Source: Impatiens glandulifera (lineage: Eukaryota > Streptophyta > Magnoliopsida > Ericales > Balsaminaceae). From it: a stretch of DNA of 64,000 bases. The stretch is from assembly GCF_907164915.1 (NCBI RefSeq), contig NC_061867.1:41648338-41712337 (forward strand). The letters run 5' to 3'. Shown in pieces: positions 1-9,974 of this stretch (positions are counted from its first letter, which is position 1; every line of letters starts with the position of its first letter). Both the position numbers and the translations under genes were made by a program. The notes under the pieces are model-generated. The model was not told the origin of the DNA, did not search any database, and worked only from the letters and a program-made list of their open reading frames with translations.

Positions 1-2
1 TC

Positions 3-650
3 GAACGGGTCGACACGACACTTAACCGGGTCTCCGAACTCGAGAAGACAAACGAGAGTCTCGTGGCCGAAGTGAAGGCGCTTTCCGAACAAATGGCCGA
101 AGTTCTAAGGGCTAAGGTGAACGCGGACGCCGCGGCTGTAGCGGCTGATGCTCAAGTAGCTAAGAGGGTCCAGGATGCGCTGGATGCCAAAGCAGGAAAA
201 GATAAAGAGGCATCGCGCCCAACTCAGCTGACCGAAGCGGAAGAGGAAGCCGCACAAATTAAAAAGGCTGGGGCCATATTCCCAGGGTTTGCCGAAAAAG
301 TAGCCACTCTAGCAGCAGAGGATGCTGAACGGTTGGAAAGGGAGGCACGGAGGCTGGAAGGCTATGCAAAGGAAAACGAGAAGAAGAAGGCGGCCGCCTC
401 CGCCTCAGCGCCGAAAAAGCGGAAGAGGGAAGCTCCTAAAAAGGAGGCCCTTAAGAAGGTTCAGATTGCCGAGCTGCTCAGAGAGGTCTCTGAACCGGTC
501 ATCCCGAGTACATCGCAGCAGGACGACCAAATCGAAGATGAAGTCGAAGCACAACTGCGGTCTCGGTCTACAAGACGACGATCTTCCGAACCGACCGGTC
601 GACAACAACCGAAGAAGAAGAGCATATATGAACTCACGGACTCTGAATAG
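3..650 (+). CDS. Accessory ORF of older Copia element, C-terminal part, coiled-coil and lysine-rich
   Basis: The reading frame is open from the window edge to a TAG at 648-650, so this is the last ~215 residues of a longer protein. A GTG-led segment at 63 is not a real start. The visible part is rich in Ala, Glu, Lys and Arg with heptad-like spacing (probable coiled coil, roughly the first 120 residues), then basic clusters such as PKKRKREAPKKE that could act as a nuclear localisation signal, and an acidic tail ending YELTDSE. It lies directly upstream of the 3' LTR, the same place where the younger nested element has its fourth accessory ORF (12806-14095), which also is coiled-coil rich with a charged C-terminus. 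I infer an equivalent product; no enzymatic motif is seen and the function is unknown. Confidence 0.6.
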   Translation, partial: ERVDTTLNRVSELEKTNESLVAEVKALSEQMAEVLRAKVNADAAAVAADAQVAKRVQDALDAKAGKDKEASRPTQLTEAEEEAAQIKKAGAIFPGFAEKVATLAAEDAERLEREARRLEGYAKENEKKKAAASASAPKKRKREAPKKEALKKVQIAELLREVSEPVIPSTSQQDDQIEDEVEAQLRSRSTRRRSSEPTGRQQPKKKSIYELTDSE

Positions 651-762
651 GGACTACCTTTCTTCTTATTGCCTTAGTACTTTTATATATTTTGTCTCTT
701 TCGGTTACCTATATATATAAAGTTACTTTTTGAAACCGGCCATCTTTTGCATTTCTACTTAG

Positions 763-969
763 TTTTGATAATTTTAAATAAAATAATCAAAAAGGGAGAA
801 ATTGATAAGATAAAAGATAAAGACTCTTATAAAGACTCTTCCAAAATTTTTCTCAAACATATTCTCCCAAGTCAGTTTCAAAAATCCGGCCAAACAAAAC
901 AACCGGCCTACGGTTGCAAACTTACATGATTTTGATAATTTTAAATAAAATAATCAAAAAGGGAGAAAT
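763..969 (+). repeat. Two direct copies of a polypurine tract module before the older 3' LTR
   Basis: A 42-bp segment beginning TTTTGATAATTTTAAATAAA and ending in AAAAAGGGAGAAATTG occurs at 763-804 and again at 930-971. The second copy runs straight into the LTR start (TGTTAG at 970) and is the functional polypurine tract. The first is followed by unrelated AAGATAAAAGATAAAG sequence. Between them is short noncoding DNA. Confidence 0.75.
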
Positions 970-1662
970 TGTTAGATAAAATAAGACCGGTTCAAATAAA
1001 TCTAACTTAAATAAACTTTCCATGCAGGAACAAGGAACCAGACCGGATGAACAAGAGAACCGACTAAAGAAACCTAACCGGTCAAGCTACCAAACCGATC
1101 AAGAGTATTCGGAACGTGACCGCACAAAGAAAGGATCGGCCAAAGCTCAAAACCGGAATCATCAAACAGCCGATCATCCACAAGACAAGAATAACCGGAA
1201 GAAGTCCGGTTACATCACTACCAAAAGACATTCGGCTAAGTCAAATGACCGACTAGTACAAGAAGACAATTTGGGTATCTGTTGAGAACGATACCAAAGG
1301 AACAGACTGAATACTTCCATATCCATGTAAGACTGAGGAAAGACTGTAGGCTGCAGAAAACAGTATTACCGGATCTTTCCACTTCGGGATAAGCCAGAAA
1401 GGAAATCTTCCAAGTACAGACAACTGTCCAACAGACAGTGCCTACATCAAGTAAAAGACAAATCCGGCAGGTTTGTCTTACACACCGTAAGAACAGACCG
1501 CCAGGTCTGAGACAGAACACCAGGTCTGAGGTTGACCATCAGGTCTGAGGAAACGACCGCAGGTCTGAACCTCTGAAACACTGAATCACTGCACCTCTGC
1601 TCAGCCAATCAGATTCAAGGAAGTGAAATATGACCGTTGGCATATTTCACCTATAAAAGGAG
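970..1662 (+). repeat. 3' LTR of older Copia element, first part
   Basis: Starts TGTTAG directly after a purine tract. It contains a CTATAAAAGG TATA box at 1651-1660, and the nested element is inserted immediately downstream, at the AGGAG duplicated at 1658-1662. The reverse-strand solo LTR at 42464-43665 has the same start (TGTTAGATAAAAT) and the same TATA context (CACCTATAAAAGG), which confirms that this is an LTR. Confidence 0.85.
1652..1659 (+). promoter_or_regulatory. TATA box of older LTR, separated from its transcript by the nested element
   Basis: TATAAAAG within CACCTATAAAAGGAG. The insertion target duplication (AGGAG, 1658-1662) overlaps its 3' end, so the start site this box served now lies beyond 15772. 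Confidence 0.7.
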
Positions 1663-2920
1663 TGATAGAAAAATTAAGTAGATTAATTTTGGAACCGGCC
1701 AGACGAACTAAACAGAGGTTAATCTTCATGTGAAGGTACTTCTAAAACGTATGAACCGGTTGGGGCATCAAAAACCGGTTGTTACTACCTCAAAGAAACC
1801 AGCCTCGAGTGATCAAGTCAAAGATCAGAGGAACCGGTTCTACCTTTTCAAAGCAACCGGTTAACGAAGAACAAAAGATTACACCCCAACCGGATCATAA
1901 TGCACAAGACACAGAAACCGGATAGTACAGATCAAAAGTCAGAAGATTCAAATTTCAAGAGTGACGTACCATGACGGAAGAAACGTGTCTCGAAAGAATA
2001 AAAGAAGATCGGATCCGATCAGAAGCATGCGAGGAAAGCAATGATGCTTTGTTGATCCGATGCTGACAACCGGAAGCGGATGTTCAACACGTGTCTCAAT
2101 CTGAAAACCGGGTATGTCATCACATGCTCAGAGTCACCTGCATGAATGCCAGGTGTTGAGGAAGTTGAAGCGTGCAAGCAACCTCTCTGCAAACAGGCGT
2201 GATAATGATCGACCAATCCGCAAGAGAGAGAAGAAAGTAGCCGTTAGCTACTTTCAGCTATAAAAGGAAGACGGATCGTCTTCATTCAATGCAGTTCGGC
2301 AGTTGTAGTTGTGAGCATCATAAATTCTGAAAGTCATAAAGCATTAAATTCTAGAGAGATAAAGTCCTGTATTCAAAAACCGGTGTGCTTAAAACCGGAA
2401 GCTTTGTGTGTGTTGTTTTGTTGAGTTGTTGTATTACATCAAAGTGTGAGTTTGGTGTAACCGGCGAGTAGCGAAGTTGGGCTCGACCGGAAGTGTAATT
2501 GTAACTCTAAAGAGTTAGTGGAGATCCTTCTCATAACCTGAGAAGAAGGGGTGACGTAGGAGAGTTTGCTCCGAACATCCATAAACAAATTTCCTGTCTC
2601 GTGTTCTTTCCTTCGCTTTCATTTCTTGCTTTCTTAACGTAAACCGCAAACTAATCATACTTCCAAAACCGGTCACTCACCTCCATTAAACCGACTCCTT
2701 CCTAAAACATCATCTAAAGGTCGCATTCGTTGCTTCAACCTGAAACAGACATTTCCGCCCTTGAACCCGGTTCAAGAGTCTGTGACAGGTTGTGCAGTGC
2801 TGAGAAAGGTTTTAGTCTTTAACCGGACTATCACCAAAAGAGTTGTGTGTTGCGTAAGCGGCCACCCTTACCGAAACCGGAAAACACCCCGGTCCTCCAA
2901 GGGCGTCCCCGATCCTAACA
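1663..2920 (+). repeat. 5' LTR of SIRE-like element
   Basis: Starts TGATAGAAAAATTAAG, ends GATCCTAACA, followed after two bases by the primer-binding site. It repeats nearly base for base at 14509-15767. TATAAAAG at 2259-2266 is the likely promoter. Confidence 0.93.
2259..2266 (+). promoter_or_regulatory. TATA box in 5' LTR
   Basis: TATAAAAG in the context TTTCAGCTATAAAAGGAAGACG, about 660 bp before the LTR end. The same box is at 15106-15113 in the 3' LTR. Confidence 0.75.
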
Positions 2921-2922
2921 AG

Positions 2923-2934
2923 TGGTATCAGAGC
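2923..2934 (+). other. Primer-binding site, initiator tRNA-Met type
   Basis: TGGTATCAGAGC, two bases after the 5' LTR, is the standard plant primer-binding site complementary to the 3' end of initiator tRNA-Met. Confidence 0.92.
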
Positions 2935-2962
2935 GAGGTTCTTAGCACTCAAGCAACCAAAG

Positions 2963-4831
2963 ATGGTGGGAAGCATGACCCACAGCGACAAGCCGCCAAT
3001 GCTAAACAGCGAAGCGTTTAGTAGTTGGAAGAAACAGATGTATCTACATCTGATTACGTTAGATGATGAGATGAGCCGAGTCCTGAAAGAGGGACCGATC
3101 AAGATCAACAAGGAGGAAAGCCAATGGACGAGTGAAGATCGGAGAAGAAGCAACCTGGACAACCATTGCATGAGGCATATCTATAAGGCTATAGATAACA
3201 ACACTTTGAACAAAATATCAGAGTGCGAAAATGCAAAGGAAGCCTGGGAAACGATCATTCAGATCCACGAGGGAAACGAAAGAACCAATGAGAACAAAAT
3301 CTTGGTGGCTACGCAGAAGTATGAAAACATAAGGATGAAACTGGGAGAAAATATGAAGGAATTTAGCAACCGGTTCACCAGCGTAGTAAACGAGCTTCAG
3401 ACACTCGGAAAGAAGTATGACAACCGAGAAGTGATCATCAAAGCTTTAAGATCTTTGCCAAGCACGTGGGATATCAAGACCATGGTGATGAGGGAATCAA
3501 GCACCCTTGGGCAGATGAAGTTGCATGATGTGTTTGAGGACTTGAAAGCCTACGAATTCGAGATCAAATCTCGGATCGAAGATGAAGCATCTACATCAAC
3601 CGCAACAAGAGCTTTGGTCACATCGGTGGAACCGGCGGCTCCAGTATCAACCGCACCGGCTCCAGTCAAAAACACTGATCAAATAACCGACGATGTGATG
3701 GCGATGCTAGCCCAGAAATTCGGAAAATTCATGAAGAAGAGCCAGCCACCATCTAATAATGATTTTAATTATAACTATGTAGATAAATCAAACAAGAGAT
3801 GTTATAACTGTGATGGTTTTGGACATTTCAGGTCAGAATGTAGAAAACCAAGAAGAGACGATAGAAAACCGGAAGGAAACTATCAAGGAAATAATTATCA
3901 AGGGAATAACTATCAAGGCAACCGGTATCAAGGAAACAATTATCAAGGAAACAATTATCGAGGAAACAACAATAACCAACGAAAGGACTATCGAAGAAAC
4001 GATGATCAACATGCTGATGAAGGAAAGGAGATCCAAAAAGCTCTCATTGCATCCGACGGTGGAAGCGAGTGGGCATACTCTGATAATGAAGATGGTGAAG
4101 AGAAAGTAACCTGCTTCATGGCAAACGACGAAGAGGTATTTGATTTCTCTTCTGATGAGTTTACTAAAGAAGATCTAGTGTCTGCACTCAACCAAATGGT
4201 TGCTGAGTTCAGAAATATATCTGCGTATATGCCAACACCTGTAGAACCTAAAACCGAACAAATAAATGATGAAAACGATAAAACATGTGAAATCGAAACG
4301 TATGAATCGGATGAACTATTCTCCGATAATGAGAAGACAGTTCAACCGGTAACCGAAACCGATGAACGAGCAATGTACGTCACGGCTGCGTGGGAGAGAT
4401 CACGTCAAGCAGTGAAACAAATGTGTAACTATAAACGACATCCTAAGTGTAGATATGGTATCGGTTATGATCCAAGTAAACAAAATGAAACAAAACAATC
4501 CCACGGGATGAAACTAACGAAAAATAATCTTCCGTTTATAAAATTTGTCAAAAGTTCACAAACCGAAAATGACCTAAAACCGGAAGAAACGCTTAAATAT
4601 GTAGGTCCTAACGAAACTGAAAAATGGCTTCATCCTGAGAGAAGGAAAGCCAACCGGAAACCAAATAAAACAAATAAAACTCGACATCAAAGAAACCCAT
4701 CACCACATAAGGCATTCTTGAGCAACGGCCAAGAAGTTAAGCCAAATATTATCAAAACAATAACCGGGAAAGTGATCCGACTAATTCAAGTCTGGATCCC
4801 AAAGGGACTAATCAACCATGGACCCAACTAA
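2963..4831 (+). CDS. gag: Copia gag polyprotein with zinc knuckle
   Basis: Nucleocapsid/capsid protein of the SIRE-like element, 622 residues, starting at the first ATG 29 bases after the primer-binding site. The N-terminal third has the Copia gag fold signature (WKKQMYLHLITLDDE near residue 18, and a region like UBN2 with KYENIRMKLGENMKEF around residue 125). A CX2CX4HX4C zinc knuckle, CYNCDGFGHFRSEC, lies near residue 280. Right after it is an Asn/Gly/Tyr-rich tract of about six YQGNN-type pentapeptides coded by a 15-bp tandem repeat (3881-3970), then long acidic and Lys/Asn-rich segments. It ends at TAA 4829-4831. The pol frame (+1) opens at 4812 and has an ATG at 4818, so the two overlap by 14 bases. 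Copia elements usually have one gag-pol frame, so this boundary may be a lesion. Confidence 0.88.
   Translation: MVGSMTHSDKPPMLNSEAFSSWKKQMYLHLITLDDEMSRVLKEGPIKINKEESQWTSEDRRRSNLDNHCMRHIYKAIDNNTLNKISECENAKEAWETIIQIHEGNERTNENKILVATQKYENIRMKLGENMKEFSNRFTSVVNELQTLGKKYDNREVIIKALRSLPSTWDIKTMVMRESSTLGQMKLHDVFEDLKAYEFEIKSRIEDEASTSTATRALVTSVEPAAPVSTAPAPVKNTDQITDDVMAMLAQKFGKFMKKSQPPSNNDFNYNYVDKSNKRCYNCDGFGHFRSECRKPRRDDRKPEGNYQGNNYQGNNYQGNRYQGNNYQGNNYRGNNNNQRKDYRRNDDQHADEGKEIQKALIASDGGSEWAYSDNEDGEEKVTCFMANDEEVFDFSSDEFTKEDLVSALNQMVAEFRNISAYMPTPVEPKTEQINDENDKTCEIETYESDELFSDNEKTVQPVTETDERAMYVTAAWERSRQAVKQMCNYKRHPKCRYGIGYDPSKQNETKQSHGMKLTKNNLPFIKFVKSSQTENDLKPEETLKYVGPNETEKWLHPERRKANRKPNKTNKTRHQRNPSPHKAFLSNGQEVKPNIIKTITGKVIRLIQVWIPKGLINHGPN
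3881..3970 (+). repeat. 15-bp tandem repeat inside gag
   Basis: About six copies of a 15-bp unit like TATCAAGGAAACAAT, each coding for one YQGNN-type pentapeptide, directly downstream of the zinc knuckle. The array keeps frame and would add a basic, glycine/asparagine-rich RNA-binding tail. Confidence 0.8.
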
Positions 4832-7800
4832 ATGTGGGTACCAAAAAGGTGTAAATAATTGTTTGTTGCAGGTTAGGAGGAGCAACCGATTGAAGAATTC
4901 TGAATGGTACTTGGACAGTGGATGCTCAAGGCACATGACCGGAAACAAGGAGCTACTGACCGACATCAAGTACGAAACCGGAGCATTCATCACATTCGGG
5001 GATAACTCAAAAGGTAAAACCGTGGGCAAGGGTAAGATTGTCCATGGTGAATTATCCATAAATAATGTGCTATTAGTAGAAAAACTAAGCTTTAATTTAC
5101 TAAGCATAAGCCAAATGTGTGATGTGGGCTACAAAGTTGAATTTCATAAAAACTCATGCTTGGTCAAAAATCAAAATAATGACACTTTGTTAACCGGTAA
5201 CCGGATAGGAAACATTTACAAAGTAAATTGGAAAACTGATTTCGAAAAACCTGTGTGTATGATAGCCGGAAATGATCCAAACTGGCTTTGGCATAAACGG
5301 CTAAATCACTTGAATTTCAAGACGATTAACTTTATTTGCTCCAAGGAACTAGTTCACGGTTTTCCAAACGTTAAATTTTCAAAAGATAAAGTATGTGCTG
5401 CATGTCAAATGGGAAAACAAGTGAAATCATCTTTTAAAAGTAAAGGAAATTATCAATCTGAAAGATGTTTAGAACTGTTGCATATGGATTTGTTTGGTCC
5501 GGTTAAAGTAACTAGTTTAGGAGGAATGCATTATACTATGGTGGTTGTTGATGATTACTCTAAATTTACTTGGGTTACTTTTCTAGCTTCTAAGAATCAA
5601 GCAACTCCAAACTTGATTAAACTGATTTTGAGAATACAAAATGAAAAATCTATTAAAGTAAACAAAATCAGAAGTGATAGAGGAACTGAGTTTATAAACA
5701 GTAATTTAACTACTTTTCTTGATGATTCCGGTATTAGGCACGAGTTGTCTAGTGCCAGAACTCCTCAACAAAATGGCCTGGCTGAGAGAAGAAACCGAAC
5801 TCTCAAGGAAGCCGCAAGGTCAATAATAGCCGATTCGGGTGTCGCTCAAAAGTTTTGGGCTGAAGCTATCAACACCGCTTGCTATACACAAAATTGATCT
5901 CTAGTGACTAAACGGTTCTCGAAAACTCCTTTTGAAATTTATTTTGATCAAATTCCAAGTGTACGGTATTTTCGAATTTTTGGTAGTAAATGCTTTGTTC
6001 ACAATAACGGCAAGAAGTACTTGACCGCTTTTGATGCTAAATCCGATGAGGGAATAATGTTGGGATATTCAGCTGTGAGTAAAGCCTACAGAGTATACAA
6101 TACTAGGACTTTAACAGTTGAAGAAACCGCACACGTTGTTTTCGATGAATCGGTTGAGCGAAACACTGCATTACCCTTCGACCTTCACAACAGAATGGAA
6201 AATTTCAATATCTATTCTGATGATGAAGACGAGGTTCCGGTTTTTAGACGCTTTGTCAAGGACCAAGCGGTTGATGTTGAAATTCAGCCTGATCAAGCTG
6301 CCTTACCGCAGAAAGTTGACGCTTCAGTTTCTACTGAAGAAATCGGTCGGTCTGACTCTGTTCAACCTACCGATCAGTCTAACCTTGATCAGCCAACCGA
6401 AAGCTTGGTAGACACGTCTCGGATTAACCTCAGAAGGAACAAAAATCATCCTCTTGAACTAGTAATAGGTAACATATCCTCACCCGTCCGAACTAGGCAA
6501 CAAAATTTGGATCACTATGGAAACTCTGCTTTCATATCACAAATTGAGCCGAAAAAGGTGGATGAAGCACTGTCAGATCCAGATTGGATCTTGGCAATGC
6601 AAGAGGAATTAAACGAGTTTGAGAGAAATAAAGTCTGGTACCTAGTTCCTAGACCGAAAAATAAACCGGTTATAGGCACACGATGGGTATTCAGAAATAA
6701 ACTCAATGAAGACGGTTTAGTTACGAGGAACAAAGCCCGGTTAGTGGCTCAAGGCTATAAGCAGGAAGAAGGCATTGATTTTGAAGAATCATTCGCCCCT
6801 GTAGCTAGACTTGAGGCCATTAGAATATTTTTAGCATATGCAGCTTTCAAAAAGTTCAAAGTTTATCAAATGGATGTTAAAAGCGCTTTTCTAAACGGTA
6901 AAGTAAATGAAGAGGTGTATGTTAACCAACCTCCAGGTTTTAAAAATCCAGAACATGAAAATCACGTTTACCGGCTGAATAAAGCCCTTTACGGTTTGAA
7001 ACAAGCTCCAAGAGCTTGGTATGATACTTTGACTCAATTTCTATTTGATCACAAATTTACAATCGGTTCGGTAGACAAAACCCTCTTTAAATTTGAAAGA
7101 AAGGAGCAAATTTTACTTGTTCAGATTTATGTTGATGACATTATATTCGGATCAACCGATCCAAAGTTATGTGACAAATTTTCGAAAATAATGACTGATA
7201 GATTTCAAATGAGTATGATGAGAGAAATGAGCTTCTTTCTAGGACTTCAGGTTAAGCAGATGGAAGCCGGAATCTTTATAAGCCAACCGAAGTATACAGC
7301 CGAACTGTTGAAGAGATTTGGGATGGATACATGTGCCGAAGCGGCTACGCCAATGAGTCCTTCCGTGAAGCTGGACAAAGATGATGATGGTCAAGCCGTT
7401 GACATCACAGCATATCGAGGAATGATCGGATCGCTGCTGTATCTCACGGCAAGCCGACCTGATATTCTGTTTGCGGTTGGAGTATGCGGAAGGTTCCAAG
7501 CAAATCCAAAGCAATCTCATTATACGGCGGCTAAAAGAATATTAAAATATTTGAAGGGAACTCAAGAAGTGGGACTTTGGTACCCAAAAGACTCGAGCTT
7601 CAATCTAATAAGCTACTCAGATGCCGATTACGCGGGGTGCAAAATCGACAGAAAGAGTACAAGTGGAACCTGTCAGTTTCTGGGTGACCGGTTAGTCACT
7701 TGGAGCAGCAAGAAACAAACGTCCGTTGCAACGTCAACCGCAGAGGCGGAGTACTTAGCGGCTGGAAGCTGCTATGCACAACTCCTCTGGATTCAACAGC

Positions 7801-8081
7801 AACTCAGGGACTTCGGAATAGAAGCAAAGGAGTCTCCAATCTTCTGTGACAACACCAGCGCCATAACAATCACATACAATCCGGTGTTGCACTCAAGAAC
7901 AAAGCATATCGACATCCGACATCATTTCATCCGGGAGCATGTTCAGGAAAAACACATCCGGCTGGAATATGTGTCGACCGAGCAACAAGTAGTGGACATC
8001 TTCACGAAACCGCTACAAGAAGCTAAGTTTTCACATTTTCGAAATATCTTGGGTCTCACTAATCTTAATCAATTGATATAA
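4812..8081 (+). pseudogene. pol: Copia pol polyprotein with one in-frame stop
   Basis: The frame is open from 4812 to the TAA ending at 8081 except for one TGA at 5895-5897. First usable ATG is 4818 (context ACCATGG). Domains in order: aspartic protease beginning WYLDSGCSRHMTG; GAG-pre-integrase with the HHCC zinc site (WHKRLNHLNF, CAACQMGKQ); integrase core with D, D and E positions (LLHMDLFGPV, RSDRGTEF, QQNGLAERRNR); the in-frame stop just after the integrase core; reverse transcriptase ([23 protein letters not shown], catalytic YVDDI); RNase H ([20 protein letters not shown], ending near HFIREHV). A C-to-T change in a CpG context (CGA to TGA) would explain the stop. Apart from this one codon the frame is intact over 3.2 kb, so the lesion is recent. 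Confidence 0.9.
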
Positions 8082-8698
8082 TCATAATGCATGCGTGTAT
8101 ATAAAACCGGGATATGTGTTCAGGGAGAAGCTAAAGCTTCTCAAACCATATTCAAATAGGCCATTAATAAATCAAATATGCTAACCGGGAGGAAGTCTTC
8201 GGTTATGCCCGACTATTTCAAAAAATTCAAATCAAATGTATGTTTACTAATACGGTTGAAATAACCAGGTTGAAGTGGATGAAACAAGTCCAAAGTTGAA
8301 CGATTGTTGATATCAATCAACTGTTTTTCATAAACGGAAATATCCTACTAAAACCGGTCATGGAAAACCGCTTAGTACATATGCACTCTGGTTTGATGAA
8401 ATGAACTTTTCCGGTTAACCTGAGATGACTGACCGAGTTTTCGTGCATGTTTTGAAAAATGAAGCCTATAATTAATTAAAACAAGTCTACCACAATCGAG
8501 ATGACGACATGTGTCCATCATCAAGAGAGGGAGACTTACATCTTGTCAATAGATATTTTTCATCATTGCTATCTTAGTAATTATTAGATTTACCTTGGAA
8601 ATAACCATTAGTTACTTCAACAAGTTAAGTCTATTAAATAGCTGATGACATCATCAGGCATGCTTAACCTCATTAAAGACCAAGCCGAATCCCCGGGC
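8082..8698 (+). other. Noncoding spacer between pol and first accessory ORF
   Basis: About 600 bases with no credible ORF. It leads into a TATA box at 8699 and includes a short palindrome-like GATGACATCATCAGGCATGC near 8643-8662. A GCATGC also precedes the second accessory ORF (near 9740). I read it as the upstream region of the first accessory transcription unit. Confidence 0.5.
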
Positions 8699-8706
8699 TA
8701 TATAAA
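8699..8706 (+). promoter_or_regulatory. Internal TATA box before accessory ORF 1
   Basis: TATATAAA in GGGCTATATAAACC, 84 bases before the ATG at 8791. The leader between them is CT-rich and ends CCCCTCTCTCTCAAAAAC, as in normal plant mRNAs. It lies over 5 kb downstream of the LTR promoter. Confidence 0.6.
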
Positions 8707-8790
8707 CCATCCTTAATCCTTTTCAAAACATCACAAGTTCACTATTCACAAGTATCATTCTTGAGATAAAATCCCCTCTCTCTCAAAAAC

Positions 8791-9552
8791 ATGAATACCA
8801 ACTCCCTAGCCAAGAAGATCCTATTGGCAGATTTTGAATCAATCTACCAATATGAGGATCATGAAGTAAAGGAAATGTTCTTAGCCATAGAAAAGAGTGG
8901 GCTAAGAAGTTTTCTTGAAAACAGGTTCATCATCGACTACCTTGTAGTCGAAGAACTGTTTGAAACCGCGAAAGAGGTGCATCGAGATATACTCGTTGCA
9001 CAGGTTTACGGTCAAAAATTCCTATTCAGCGAGACGGATTTCGCTGTATACTGCGGTTTACCCAATGAAGGGGTAACCGACCTAACCTATTCCCCGGTGA
9101 CAATGGAAGAAATGTGTCGCCGGTTCTCTAGATCTGACATCCCGGTTAAACCCTGGGGTGCTAAGAGTCAACTTTCTCACAAGTACCAGATTCTTTGCGA
9201 GATTCTGGGAAAATCTGTCTTGTGCAGAGAGAAAAGTTACTATTACACTCAAAGGGTATTCGAGATGATGATCGCCGTAACGGTTGGGACACCGGTCAAC
9301 TGGTCCTGGATCATCTTCAGTAACCTGAAGAAGATGCTTCTCTCCAACAAAACCGGCTACGCTCCTCAGCTGAGCGGTTTCTGTGCAAGTCTGGACATCC
9401 ACTCCGGACCCTTCGTCACTCTTCACCCAAGGCACGTGCTCACCAAAGAACGAGTACAAGAGATGATCGACCGGTGGGAAGCGGTTAAAGCCAGAAAAAT
9501 TCAAGCGGTTGAGGCTTCAAACGCTCAAGTGGCTGAGTCATCAAATGTCTAA
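8791..9552 (+). CDS. Accessory ORF 1, plant transposon-associated domain
   Basis: A 253-residue protein of unknown function, starting at the first ATG after a TATA box and CT-rich leader. The pattern DFxxI...KSGLRSFLE (residues ~10-40), then a segment of V-x-G-Q-x-F-x-F-S-E-x-x-F followed by GLPNEG (~75-95), then YQIL, F-x-MMIAV, VNWSWIIF and YAPQLSGF (~125-195) is shared with the ORFs at 9975 and 11265. The same arrangement is found in proteins annotated in plants as putative plant transposon protein (resembling Pfam Transposase_32), often seen in Lamiales genomes; that assignment is from memory of the pattern, not from a search. No catalytic site, signal peptide or membrane segment is visible. 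It lies between pol and ORF 2, same strand, as a separate unit. Confidence 0.7.
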   Translation: MNTNSLAKKILLADFESIYQYEDHEVKEMFLAIEKSGLRSFLENRFIIDYLVVEELFETAKEVHRDILVAQVYGQKFLFSETDFAVYCGLPNEGVTDLTYSPVTMEEMCRRFSRSDIPVKPWGAKSQLSHKYQILCEILGKSVLCREKSYYYTQRVFEMMIAVTVGTPVNWSWIIFSNLKKMLLSNKTGYAPQLSGFCASLDIHSGPFVTLHPRHVLTKERVQEMIDRWEAVKARKIQAVEASNAQVAESSNV

Positions 9553-9592
9553 ACCTGTCTTTCCTCTTTTCTTTTATCTTTTCTTTACAAAA

Positions 9593-9610
9593 CTGGTACT
9601 TTTGTTGTAC
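9593..9610 (+). promoter_or_regulatory. 3'-UTR motif after accessory ORF 1
   Basis: CTGGTACTTTTGTTGTAC, 40 bases after the stop. It matches 16 of 18 bases of a motif 30 bases after the stop of ORF 2 (10764-10781). The TTTTGTTGTA part resembles plant far-upstream polyadenylation elements, and AATGAAT-like sequence follows. Confidence 0.5.
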
Positions 9611-9865
9611 TACCGGTTTCGTACTTCAATTAATGAATCGGATTTCTTTCCTTTCCAAGTTAAAATCTACAATATTCAATGCGTCGTATCAAAAATAAAT
9701 CATTTCACTCTTGGGAACATAAATCCTCATTATCAAAGAGCATGCCTGACTTGATTTGACAAGACTTACCTTTATTCTCTTGGAAAATCACAAAAACATT
9801 AATGACTAAGCATAAACGGCTAGATTTTCAAATCCTCGCATTAAATGCTCTCATTCACTCCAGGC

Positions 9866-9873
9866 TATAAAAG
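9866..9873 (+). promoter_or_regulatory. Internal TATA box before accessory ORF 2
   Basis: TATAAAAG in CCAGGCTATAAAAGGGGCTC, 101 bases before the ATG at 9975. The leader is CT-rich (TTCTTCTCTCTAAAAACTC, then CTTCTTCTCTTCATCATC). Confidence 0.65.
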
Positions 9874-9974
9874 GGGCTCAACTTCCATTTTTCAAAACAC
9901 GCCTTCAAGCATTCTTCTCTCTAAAAACTCGAAAGCTCAAGAACTCTCTTAAAGATCTTCTTCTCTTCATCATC

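Noticed and set aside
405..608. Antisense and out-of-frame ORFs over repeat-rich coding regions (for example 405-608, 11849-12172, 28212-28661)
   Set aside because: They are shadows of the real frames, with no domain pattern.
1022..1520. Small ORFs within the older LTR
   Set aside because: The same LTR family elsewhere in the window does not conserve them; they are chance frames.
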